Shown piece after piece: positions 1-6,063 of a stretch of 35,014 bases of DNA (the first letter of the stretch is position 1; the number at the start of each line of letters is the position of its first letter). The notes beneath the pieces were generated by a model. It made no database searches and had not been told where the DNA came from. It saw nothing but the letters and a program-made list of their open reading frames with translations. This stretch comes from an uncultured Muribaculaceae bacterium (GTDB lineage: Bacteria; Bacteroidota; Bacteroidia; Bacteroidales; Muribaculaceae): the NCBI GenBank assembly GCA_910585285.1, contig CAJUDL010000039.1:1-35014 (forward strand), given 5' to 3'. Position numbers and translations under genes: made by a program.

Positions 1-97
1 AAGGTTTGGCAATGCTCACGCCTTCAATCGCATTGAGTATCTTCTTCAGATGCGGGAGAATGGATTTATCCTCTACATTGATTGTGAGTTGTGTCAT
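1..97 (-). CDS. N-terminal fragment of a small hypothetical protein, possibly antitoxin-like
   Basis: A minus-strand frame starts with ATG at 97 and stays open to the window edge, giving 32 residues that begin MTQLTINVED and continue with KSILPHLKKI. Only the first part is present. The beta-strand-like start followed by a predicted amphipathic helix resembles the short N-terminal segments of RelB-like antitoxin or small DUF proteins in Bacteroidales, but nothing here proves that. It follows the DUF2795-type gene in the same direction after 65 bp, so the two may be cotranscribed. I do not recognise a function, and the fragment is too short to exclude a larger protein. Confidence 0.5.
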   Translation of the reverse strand, partial: MTQLTINVEDKSILPHLKKILNAIEGVSIAKP

Positions 98-162
98 ATC
101 CTGTAATTTTAAGTTGCGAACGTTTTGAAGTCCTGATTGCTTACAATACTTAACAACGACAA

Positions 163-384
163 TCAATACTCGTCCTCATTGAAGAAGAAGTCGTCTTTGG
201 AGGGGTAGTCGGGCCAGATTTCCTCGATGCTTTCGTAAATCTCTCCTTCATCTTCTATCTCCTGAAGGTTCTCTATCACCTCAAGTGGTGCGCCGCTGCG
301 CATAGCGAAATCAATCAACTCCTCCTTGGTTGCGGGCCATGGTGCGTCTTCAAGTTTTGACGCTAATTCAAGTGTCCAGTACAT
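163..384 (-). CDS. DUF2795-type small acidic protein
   Basis: A 73-residue acidic protein. It opens MYWTLELASKLEDAPWPATK and ends in an Asp/Glu-rich tail (DDFFFNEDEY). The N-terminal pattern, in which a short helix is followed by a PWPATKEELIDFA motif and a conserved Pro-Leu-Glu-Val segment, fits the DUF2795 family of small Bacteroidetes proteins, whose function I do not know. No signal peptide or membrane segment is visible. It lies 94 bp downstream of the cobalamin adenosyltransferase on the same strand and 65 bp upstream of another small gene, which suggests a three-gene transcript. The start at 384 is the only reasonable ATG. The gene is confidently real; the family name is by resemblance. 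Confidence 0.75.
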   Translation of the reverse strand: MYWTLELASKLEDAPWPATKEELIDFAMRSGAPLEVIENLQEIEDEGEIYESIEEIWPDYPSKDDFFFNEDEY

Positions 385-415
385 ATCTTTGATTTTTTAA
401 GTTACTTCCTATAAT

Positions 416-472
416 AAAGTTATAAGTCAAAAGTAAAAAGTTAAAGGGGAGAGGTTAAAGGTTAGAAGTCAA
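416..472. repeat. Degenerate AGTTAAAGG/AAGTCAA intergenic repeat
   Basis: Between the adenosyltransferase stop and the DUF2795-type gene, the sequence is a purine-rich run of imperfect 8-10 bp units built on AAGTTAAAGG, GGTTAAAGG and AGAAGTCAA. It has no coding potential. It differs from the ATTAGGA arrays and the 175-bp element elsewhere in the window, and may be a third class of intergenic repeat. Confidence 0.45.
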
Positions 473-478
473 GCACTC

Positions 479-1033
479 CTACTGCTTCCACACTATCTCG
501 TCAACTCCTTGCAGGAAGTTGAAATAGCGGGCGGCAATGAAGAGATAGTCCGACAGACGGTTGATATATTTTATAACCGCCGGATCAACATACGACTCCT
601 CAGAAAGGTCAAGAATCCTACGTTCCGCACGTCTGCATATCACCCGCGCCATATGAGCCTTCGATGCCAGTTCGCATCCTCCGGGCAATACAAACGCCCT
701 TATCTTGGGAGTTTGTTCGTCGAGAGCGTCTATCCATCCTTCAAGTTCAGGTATGCGCCCGGCTGCGAGACTATGGCAAAGCGGTTTCTCGCCTTTGGAA
801 TCCGTAGCGAGATAACACCCCACATTGAAGAGTTCGTTCTGCACGTTCAGGATCTGACCTTTCACCTCGGCGTTGCACTCCTTGTCGGATGCTATCGCGC
901 CGAGTGCCGACGACAACTCGTCGACCGTGCCGTAAGCTTCGAGCCTCACACTGTTCTTCATCACACGTTCGCCGCCAACAAGCGAGGTTGTGCCGGCATC
1001 ACCCGTGCCCGTATATAACGCACTTTTAGCCAT
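479..1033 (-). CDS. Cob(I)yrinic acid a,c-diamide adenosyltransferase (PduO-type)
   Basis: This 184-residue cytosolic enzyme should transfer the adenosyl group of ATP to the Co(I) of corrinoids, making adenosylcobalamin for enzymes such as methylmalonyl-CoA mutase. Visible PduO-type hallmarks are the N-terminal ATP-binding motif TGTGDAGTTSL (residues 8-18), the YGTVDELSSALG segment near 34-45, FVLPGG in the middle, the RRAERR helix, and the C-terminal INRLSDYLF motif. Length matches the family (about 180-190). The frame can be extended upstream to 1063, but MAKSALYTGTGD at 1033 is the usual family start and the extra ten codons fall inside the 175-bp intergenic repeat. It heads a minus-strand cluster with the DUF2795-type gene and is divergent from dnaX. 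No cobalamin riboswitch is visible upstream. Confidence 0.93.
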   Translation of the reverse strand: MAKSALYTGTGDAGTTSLVGGERVMKNSVRLEAYGTVDELSSALGAIASDKECNAEVKGQILNVQNELFNVGCYLATDSKGEKPLCHSLAAGRIPELEGWIDALDEQTPKIRAFVLPGGCELASKAHMARVICRRAERRILDLSEESYVDPAVIKYINRLSDYLFIAARYFNFLQGVDEIVWKQ

Positions 1034-1044
1034 TTTATTTCTTA

Positions 1045-1222
1045 TCTTATTCAACTTTAGCAAGCAGAAAGTTGAAGTTTATAAGTTTAATTGCGCAGTG
1101 CGCAGTTTGTGAGTTTATTTGTTTGATATGAATAAATGAAAACCTCAGTCATATTCCTATCGGATAAACTTTTAAACTTATAAACTCTTAAACTTTAAGT
1201 TGAAGCTTGCGAAACTTAAATT
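1045..1222 (-). repeat. Dispersed ~175-bp intergenic element, copy 1 (inverted relative to copy 2)
   Basis: Read on the minus strand, this begins AATTTAAGTTTCGCAAGCTT and ends just before the adenosyltransferase start. It matches 5863-6036 read on the plus strand over its whole length. Shared blocks include AGTTTATCCGAT, GAATATGACTGA, the near-palindrome TGCGCACTGCGCA, and TAAACTTCAACTTTC. The outer ends are imperfect inverted repeats built on TTTCGCAAGC. Near the gene-proximal end, TTCAACTTT and AAAGTTGAA form a 9-bp stem. In both copies the element has the same orientation relative to the gene that follows. No transposase is present, so it looks like a MITE-like or REP-like element. Confidence 0.8.
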
Positions 1223-1271
1223 ATTTTATATTTTGTAACGCATAGGGAGCGATATTGTTGCATTTTTTTTG

Positions 1272-1279
1272 TAGCTTTG
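1272..1279 (+). promoter_or_regulatory. Bacteroidales -7 box upstream of dnaX
   Basis: TAGCTTTG matches the Bacteroidetes primary sigma -7 consensus TAnnTTTG and lies 25 bp before the dnaX ATG, giving a short leader. A TTG precedes it (1258-1260), but the spacing is shorter than the usual -33 arrangement, so the upstream element is uncertain. Confidence 0.55.
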
Positions 1280-1303
1280 TAATCCAATTTGAAAAATTCA
1301 ATC

Positions 1304-3103
1304 ATGAGCGATACCACTCAGTATATAGTCAGCGCCCGTAAATACCGACCTGCCACGTTCGCAAGCGTTGTGGGACAGAAAAATCTCACGGCTACGCTGA
1401 AAAATTCAATATCATCCGGACGTCTTGCCCAGGCGTATCTTTTTTGCGGACCAAGAGGTGTCGGCAAGACTTCCTGCGCCCGCATCTTCGCACGCACAAT
1501 CAATTGCCTCCACCCTACCGCCGACGGTGAGGCTTGTGGAGAATGCGATTCATGCCTCGCGATCTCAAAAGGTAATTCCTTCAACCTCATCGAACTTGAC
1601 GCTGCTTCCAACAACAGCGTTGATGACATCCGCAATCTCATCGAGCAGGTGAACGTGCCACCTCAGCAAGGTAAATACAAGGTCTTCATCATTGACGAGG
1701 TGCACATGCTCTCGTCTCAGGCTTTCAACGCATTCCTAAAAACACTTGAGGAGCCGCCAAAGTATGCTATCTTCATTCTCGCCACTACTGAGAAACATAA
1801 GGTGATACCTACTATCCTCAGCCGTTGCCAGATCTATGATTTCAAGCGAATCACTGTCGACGACATGGTTGAGCACCTCAAATATGTGGCTAACGACCGC
1901 GGAGTAGAAGCCGACCCCCGAGCCCTCGGCATAATCGCCCGTAAGGCTGACGGAGCAATGCGCGATGCCCTATCGATCTTCGACCAGGTGGCGGCATCCT
2001 CAGGTGGCGTGATAACATACGAATCGGCAATCGACAACCTTAACGTTCTCGATTACGACTTCTATTTCCGGCTTGTTGATGCTTTCGCCACAGGCGATGT
2101 CCCCGGCGCCCTACTCATATACAAAGAAATACGCGACAAGGGTTTCGATTCCTTATTCTTCATCAATGGTCTTGCCAATCATGTTCGCGACCTGATGGTA
2201 GCCGCCGACGCGCGCACCATCCCATTGCTTGAAGTCGACAGCGACACCGCCGCCTCTTTCAAGGCACAGACCGCCAAACTTCCGCTGCAATGGTATTACG
2301 CAGCAATGAAGATACTTAACGATGCCGACTACGCGTATCGCACATCCTCCAACAAGCAGCTTCTTGTGGAGGTTGCGCTCATACGCCTCTGCCAGCTCCT
2401 AAAACCCGCCACGCCCCCTTTTGACCAGGCGGAGGAACTCCCCTCCCTCCGCAATCCGTTGGAAACTCCACGCCGTGAGGTCAACGATACTCCTCCGCAA
2501 CCTGCAAACCAACCGCAAGTCACAGAAGATCCTCAGCCTCAATATTCTCCTGCGCCAAAGCATGAAGTTCCGGCAACTCCGATACCAAAAATCGCGGAAT
2601 CCCCGAAAATCCCCGAACCGCCTAAAGTCACCCCTCCGGAACCTCGACATGAGCACAAAACCCTTCCCAAAGGCAGACCCCGCGCTTTCAGACTCAGCGA
2701 CCAACCTGAAGAAACGCCGGTATATACCCTTGAAAAACGAGAAACGCCATTCTCCGAACAGGATTTCGAAAGAGCTTGGGAAGCCTTTATGACAAACCAT
2801 AGCGACATGCACATTCTTCTAAGCACGATGCGCGTGGCGCGCCGCGAGAAGAAGTCTGACACTTGCTATTCACTGATGGTCGAACATCCCGCTCAGTTGC
2901 AGGCATTCGAATCATCAATGCAGAAGCTTGTAACCTTCCTGCGCGACTATCTCAAAAACGATCATCTCACCCTTGAAACACACATTGATGAGAAATCGGA
3001 AATACTCAAACCACTCCCGCCACAGGAATTTCTCAAGAAAATCATCACTGAGAATCCTGCCCTCGGCGAGTTCCTTCAGAGCATCGACGCAGAGATGGCG
3101 TGA
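1304..3103 (+). CDS. dnaX: DNA polymerase III subunit gamma/tau
   Basis: Clamp-loader ATPase subunit that loads the sliding clamp and, in its tau form, links the polymerase cores at the replication fork. The 599-residue protein shows the AAA+ Walker A GPRGVGKT (residues 49-56), the zinc-binding cysteines C68, C78, C81 and C84, Walker B DEVH (131-134), and the SRC sensor motif. A proline-rich linker (about 375-465) follows, then a C-terminal tau-like domain. The start is ATG at 1304; the frame can be read from a TTG at 1289, but SDTTQYIVSARKYRP is the normal family N-terminus. I see no A-AAA-AAG slippage site of the E. coli type, so a separate gamma form is not predicted. It is followed by a repeat array and nudC. 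Confidence 0.96.
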   Translation: MSDTTQYIVSARKYRPATFASVVGQKNLTATLKNSISSGRLAQAYLFCGPRGVGKTSCARIFARTINCLHPTADGEACGECDSCLAISKGNSFNLIELDAASNNSVDDIRNLIEQVNVPPQQGKYKVFIIDEVHMLSSQAFNAFLKTLEEPPKYAIFILATTEKHKVIPTILSRCQIYDFKRITVDDMVEHLKYVANDRGVEADPRALGIIARKADGAMRDALSIFDQVAASSGGVITYESAIDNLNVLDYDFYFRLVDAFATGDVPGALLIYKEIRDKGFDSLFFINGLANHVRDLMVAADARTIPLLEVDSDTAASFKAQTAKLPLQWYYAAMKILNDADYAYRTSSNKQLLVEVALIRLCQLLKPATPPFDQAEELPSLRNPLETPRREVNDTPPQPANQPQVTEDPQPQYSPAPKHEVPATPIPKIAESPKIPEPPKVTPPEPRHEHKTLPKGRPRAFRLSDQPEETPVYTLEKRETPFSEQDFERAWEAFMTNHSDMHILLSTMRVARREKKSDTCYSLMVEHPAQLQAFESSMQKLVTFLRDYLKNDHLTLETHIDEKSEILKPLPPQEFLKKIITENPALGEFLQSIDAEMA

Positions 3104-3109
3104 GTTAAC

Positions 3110-3220
3110 AATTAGGAATTAGGAATGAGAAATTAGGAATGAGAAATGAGGAATGGTCTTTATATTTTTAGAGTGAACGGAATTAATTCCTAATTCCTAA
3201 CTCCTAATTCCTAATTAATT
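3110..3220. repeat. ATTAGGA arm-loop-arm intergenic repeat, copy A
   Basis: Directly after the dnaX stop, about 45 bp of tandem 7-bp units (ATTAGGA and ATGAGGA variants) are followed by an unrelated centre of about 25 bp. The complementary units (TCCTAAT, TCCTAAC) then run to 3220. The two arms can pair into a long imperfect hairpin. The same architecture occurs at 4473-4574 and 19509-19638, and a single arm at 14290-14323. Confidence 0.85.
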
Positions 3221-3232
3221 AAATATACTCCA

Positions 3233-3853
3233 GTGAAATACAAAGTATTCGAGAAGGATAGCAACGGCAGGGAGGTGAGCCGGGAGGTTGGATTGCGCGA
3301 GCTTTGGAACTATGTTTCGGAAGAGGAATGGAAACGGGAGGCGCGCAATGCCGAACTTCAATATTTCCGCGACACTCATCGCTTCTGCGGCTCATGTGGC
3401 GCCGAGATGCAGCCGTCTACAGAGATATCAGTCAAATGCCCGTCATGTGGCAGAGAAGACTTCCCCTACCTGTCGCCCGCAATACTCGTGCTCATAAAAC
3501 GAGGTGAGAAAGCCCTGCTCGTTCACGCGCGTAATTTCTCACGTCCTATGTTCGCACTTGTAGCCGGATTCGTAGAGACCGGCGAATCACTCGAAGAATG
3601 TGTTGCTCGCGAAGTAGCTGAAGAGACATCCCTGAAAATCAATAATATCAAATACTTCGGAAGTCAATCATGGCCCTTTCCGTCGCAATTGATGATTGCC
3701 TTCACGGCAGAGCATTCTGCGGGAGAACTCTCTTTCGCCGATGGTGAACTCTCCGATGGAGGTTGGTTTTCACGCGAAAATCCACCGCTTCTTCCCACAT
3801 TGCCTTCACTTTCTCGTCGTCTAATTGACGCTTGGCTTGAAAATAAGATTTAA
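3233..3853 (+). CDS. nudC: NAD+/NADH diphosphatase (Nudix, NudC family)
   Basis: Zinc-dependent Nudix hydrolase that splits NADH to NMNH and AMP and, in studied homologues, removes NAD caps from RNA. The 206-residue protein has a zinc-ribbon with C52, C55, C69 and C72, the Nudix box from G112 (GFVETGESLEECVAREVAEE), and the family signature SQSWPFP at 144-150, a one-residue variant of the usual SQPWPFP. It lacks the longer N-terminal domain of E. coli NudC, as is common for Bacteroidales forms. The start is GTG at 3233; no in-frame ATG lies nearby and translation from here gives a natural N-terminus. It sits just after an ATTAGGA repeat array. Confidence 0.93.
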   Translation: MKYKVFEKDSNGREVSREVGLRELWNYVSEEEWKREARNAELQYFRDTHRFCGSCGAEMQPSTEISVKCPSCGREDFPYLSPAILVLIKRGEKALLVHARNFSRPMFALVAGFVETGESLEECVAREVAEETSLKINNIKYFGSQSWPFPSQLMIAFTAEHSAGELSFADGELSDGGWFSRENPPLLPTLPSLSRRLIDAWLENKI

Positions 3854-3953
3854 TTATTGTTAATATTTGTTAATAATTGTTATTTTTAAGCCTAATTCCT
3901 CCATATTCTCCGCACATACAGCCATAAATATAAAGAAAACGGGGATTTTTTAT

Positions 3954-3961
3954 TATCTTTG
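3954..3961 (+). promoter_or_regulatory. Bacteroidales -7 box upstream of rimP-nusA-infB
   Basis: TATCTTTG fits TAnnTTTG and is followed by GCATAG. It lies 45 bp before the rimP ATG in an AT-rich gap after nudC, where two TTGTTAATA direct repeats also occur. It is the best candidate for the start of the translation-factor transcript. No clear -33 TTG at standard spacing is visible. Confidence 0.6.
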
Positions 3962-4006
3962 CATAGAATTCCGGAGGGGACATACGTCTCCTCCTTGTTT
4001 TTGAAT

Positions 4007-4471
4007 ATGATAGACAAGAAAGCATTAGAACAGTTCATAGAGAAAGAACTTGACGGCACTCAGTATTTTCTTGTGGGCGTGTCAGTTTCAACTTCCAACG
4101 AAATCAAAGTTGATATCGACTCATTTGAGAGCGTTGACATCGACTTCTGCGTATCGCTCACCCGACGCATAGAGGAGGAATTTCCCCGTGAGCCGGAAGA
4201 CTACGAGCTTGAGGTCGGTTCCGCAGGCTTGACCGCCCCCTTCCGCGTCCGCAAGCAATATGAGAAGAACCTCGGTAACGAGGTGGAGGTGCTTGCCCGC
4301 GACGGCAAGAAATACACCGGCATTCTCGCTGAAGCCGGAGAAGAGGAGTTTGCCATCGTCGCCACAGTCAAAGAGCGTCCCGAAGGCGCGAAGCGACCGG
4401 TCGAAGTGACGAAAGAGTTCAAATTCCCCTACGATGCCGTTAATTCGGTCAAGTATGTCTTTAAATTTTAA
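4007..4471 (+). CDS. rimP: Ribosome maturation factor RimP
   Basis: Cytosolic assembly factor for the 30S subunit. The 154-residue protein starts MIDKKALEQFIEKELDGTQY, has the central VDIDSFESVDIDFCVSLTRRIEEE segment typical of the N-terminal RimP domain, then the ELEVGSAGLTAPF motif and an Sm-like C-terminal half ending in FPYDAVNSVKYVFKF. I chose ATG 4007; an upstream extension to 3959 would overlap the -7 box and adds no conserved sequence. Position immediately upstream of nusA and infB is the classic bacterial order and confirms the call. A repeat array separates it from nusA. Confidence 0.94.
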   Translation: MIDKKALEQFIEKELDGTQYFLVGVSVSTSNEIKVDIDSFESVDIDFCVSLTRRIEEEFPREPEDYELEVGSAGLTAPFRVRKQYEKNLGNEVEVLARDGKKYTGILAEAGEEEFAIVATVKERPEGAKRPVEVTKEFKFPYDAVNSVKYVFKF

Positions 4472-4472
4472 A

Positions 4473-4574
4473 ATTAGGAATTAGAAATTAGGAATTAGGA
4501 GTTCGAAAGTCAGATTTTAAGATATTGTGGCATTTGGGCGAAAGGAATTAATTCCTCATTCCTAATTCCTCATT
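4473..4574. repeat. ATTAGGA arm-loop-arm intergenic repeat, copy B
   Basis: The repeat begins two bases after the rimP stop. Units of AATTAGG run to about 4500, an unrelated centre of some 50 bp follows, then complementary units (AATTCCTCATTCCTAATTCC). It has the same design as copy A but shorter arms. It fills most of the 141-bp rimP-nusA gap and could fold in the transcript, yet it is not followed by a T-run and is unlikely to be a full terminator in this essential operon. Confidence 0.82.
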
Positions 4575-4612
4575 AAAAATTAAATTAAACATTTCACATT
4601 ATATAAACGTAA

Positions 4613-5860
4613 ATGGCAAAGAAAGCAGAGACAGTGAATATGGTCGACAGGTTCGCCGAGTTCAAAGAGCTCAAGAACATCGACAAAACCACTATGATAT
4701 CAGTGCTTGAGGAATCATTCCGCAATGTGCTGGCAAAGATGTTTGGATCCGATGAGAATTTCGACGTCATCATGAATCCCGACAAGGGCGACTGCGAGAT
4801 CTATCAGAACCTCGAGGTTGTGCCCGACGGCGAGGTTGAGAACAAAGACATGCAGATCGGTCTCACCGATGCCCGCGAAATCGACCCCGAATGCGAAATC
4901 GGAGAGGACGTGACCAAACAGATTTTCTTTGAGAAATTCGGCAGACGCGCCATCCTCAACCTCCGCCAGACTCTGCAGTCAAAGATCCTGGATCTTCAGA
5001 AAGACGCGATATATACAAAATTCAAAGAACTTGAAGGAGAGGTAATCACCGGTGAAGTTCATCAGATATGGAAACGCGAGATGCTTCTCCTCGATGAAGA
5101 GCAGAACGAGCTCATCATGCCCAAAGAGGAGCAGATTCCCGGTGATTTCTTCCATAAGGGTGACATGGTTCGCGCCATCGTGAAGCGTGTCGACAACCCC
5201 AACAACAATCCCAAAGTGATTGTAAGCCGCACGGATCCGCGCTTCCTTCGTCGTCTGTTCGAGCAGGAAGTTCCTGAGATCCACGATGGTCTAATCACCA
5301 TCAGGGATGTTGCCCGCATCCCCGGTGAACGCGCCAAGATAGCTGTAGAAAGCTATGACGACCGCATCGATCCCGTAGGAGCCTGTGTCGGCATCAAGGG
5401 CAGTCGTATCCACGGCATCGTGCGTGAGCTTCGCAACGAGAATATCGACGTAATCTCATTCACCGCCAATCCACAGCTCTACATCCAGCGCGCGCTCAGC
5501 CCCGCCAAGATCTCTTCTATCCGTCTCAACGAAGAGGAGAAAAAAGCGGAGGTGTTCCTTCATCCCGATGAGGTCAGCCTCGCAATCGGCAAAGGCGGTA
5601 TGAACATTCGTCTCGCATCCATGCTCACAGGTTTCTCAATCGACGTTTACCGTGACATCGAGCCCGGAGAGGAAGACATCTACCTTGATGAGTTCAACGA
5701 TGAAATCGACGAATGGGTTATCGAAACCCTCAAAGACCTCGGTCTCGGCACTGCCAAAGCTGTGCTCAACGCTCCCCAGCACGTGCTCGACCAGGCAGAT
5801 CTGGAAGACTCCACGCTGCAGCACGTTCTTGAGGTGCTCCGCGCCGAGTTCGAAGACTAA
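4613..5860 (+). CDS. nusA: Transcription termination/antitermination factor NusA
   Basis: RNA polymerase-binding elongation factor that modulates pausing, termination and antitermination. The 415-residue protein has an N-terminal polymerase-binding domain (1 to about 130), an S1 domain (about 140-205, starting near EGEVITGEVHQIW), and two KH domains (about 230-375) with the KGSRIHGIVREL and IGKGGMNIRLAS loops. The tail is acidic and ends in FED. It lacks the two C-terminal acidic repeats of E. coli NusA (495 residues), which is usual outside Proteobacteria. Start ATG 4613 gives the expected N-terminus. It lies between rimP and infB. Confidence 0.96.
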   Translation: MAKKAETVNMVDRFAEFKELKNIDKTTMISVLEESFRNVLAKMFGSDENFDVIMNPDKGDCEIYQNLEVVPDGEVENKDMQIGLTDAREIDPECEIGEDVTKQIFFEKFGRRAILNLRQTLQSKILDLQKDAIYTKFKELEGEVITGEVHQIWKREMLLLDEEQNELIMPKEEQIPGDFFHKGDMVRAIVKRVDNPNNNPKVIVSRTDPRFLRRLFEQEVPEIHDGLITIRDVARIPGERAKIAVESYDDRIDPVGACVGIKGSRIHGIVRELRNENIDVISFTANPQLYIQRALSPAKISSIRLNEEEKKAEVFLHPDEVSLAIGKGGMNIRLASMLTGFSIDVYRDIEPGEEDIYLDEFNDEIDEWVIETLKDLGLGTAKAVLNAPQHVLDQADLEDSTLQHVLEVLRAEFED

Positions 5861-5862
5861 TT

Positions 5863-6036
5863 AATTTAAGTTTCGCAAGCTTCAACTTAAAGTTTAAAAG
5901 TTTAGGAGTTAAAGAGTTTATCCGATGCGAATATGACTGATTTTTTATTTACATCGCCTCAGACAAATAAACTTATAAACTGCGCACTGCGCAAATAAAC
6001 TCATAAACTTCAACTTTCGCTTGCGAAAGTTGAATA
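5863..6036 (+). repeat. Dispersed ~175-bp intergenic element, copy 2
   Basis: This starts two bases after the nusA stop and fills most of the 203-bp gap before infB. It is the same element as 1045-1222 but on the opposite strand. It contains the near-palindrome TGCGCACTGCGCA (5981-5993). At its infB-proximal end it has a strong 12-bp stem: TTCAACTTTCGC at 6009-6020 pairs with GCGAAAGTTGAA at 6023-6034. The hairpin ends about 30 bp before the infB start codon, so it would be part of the infB leader RNA. Confidence 0.82.
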
Positions 6037-6063
6037 ATTAATAAGCAACCACAAAAATTACAT

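Noticed and set aside
509..1018. 169-codon open frame on the plus strand opposite the adenosyltransferase
   Set aside because: It is a shadow of the minus-strand gene; the translation has no recognisable domain and the minus-strand protein is a clear family match.
1034..1303. Possible cobalamin riboswitch upstream of the adenosyltransferase
   Set aside because: No B12-box-like sequence is seen; the gap is occupied by the dispersed 175-bp element and the dnaX -7 box.
3851..3890. AT-rich tandem TTGTTAATA after nudC as a terminator
   Set aside because: It is mostly direct rather than inverted repeat, with no GC stem; termination cannot be supported.
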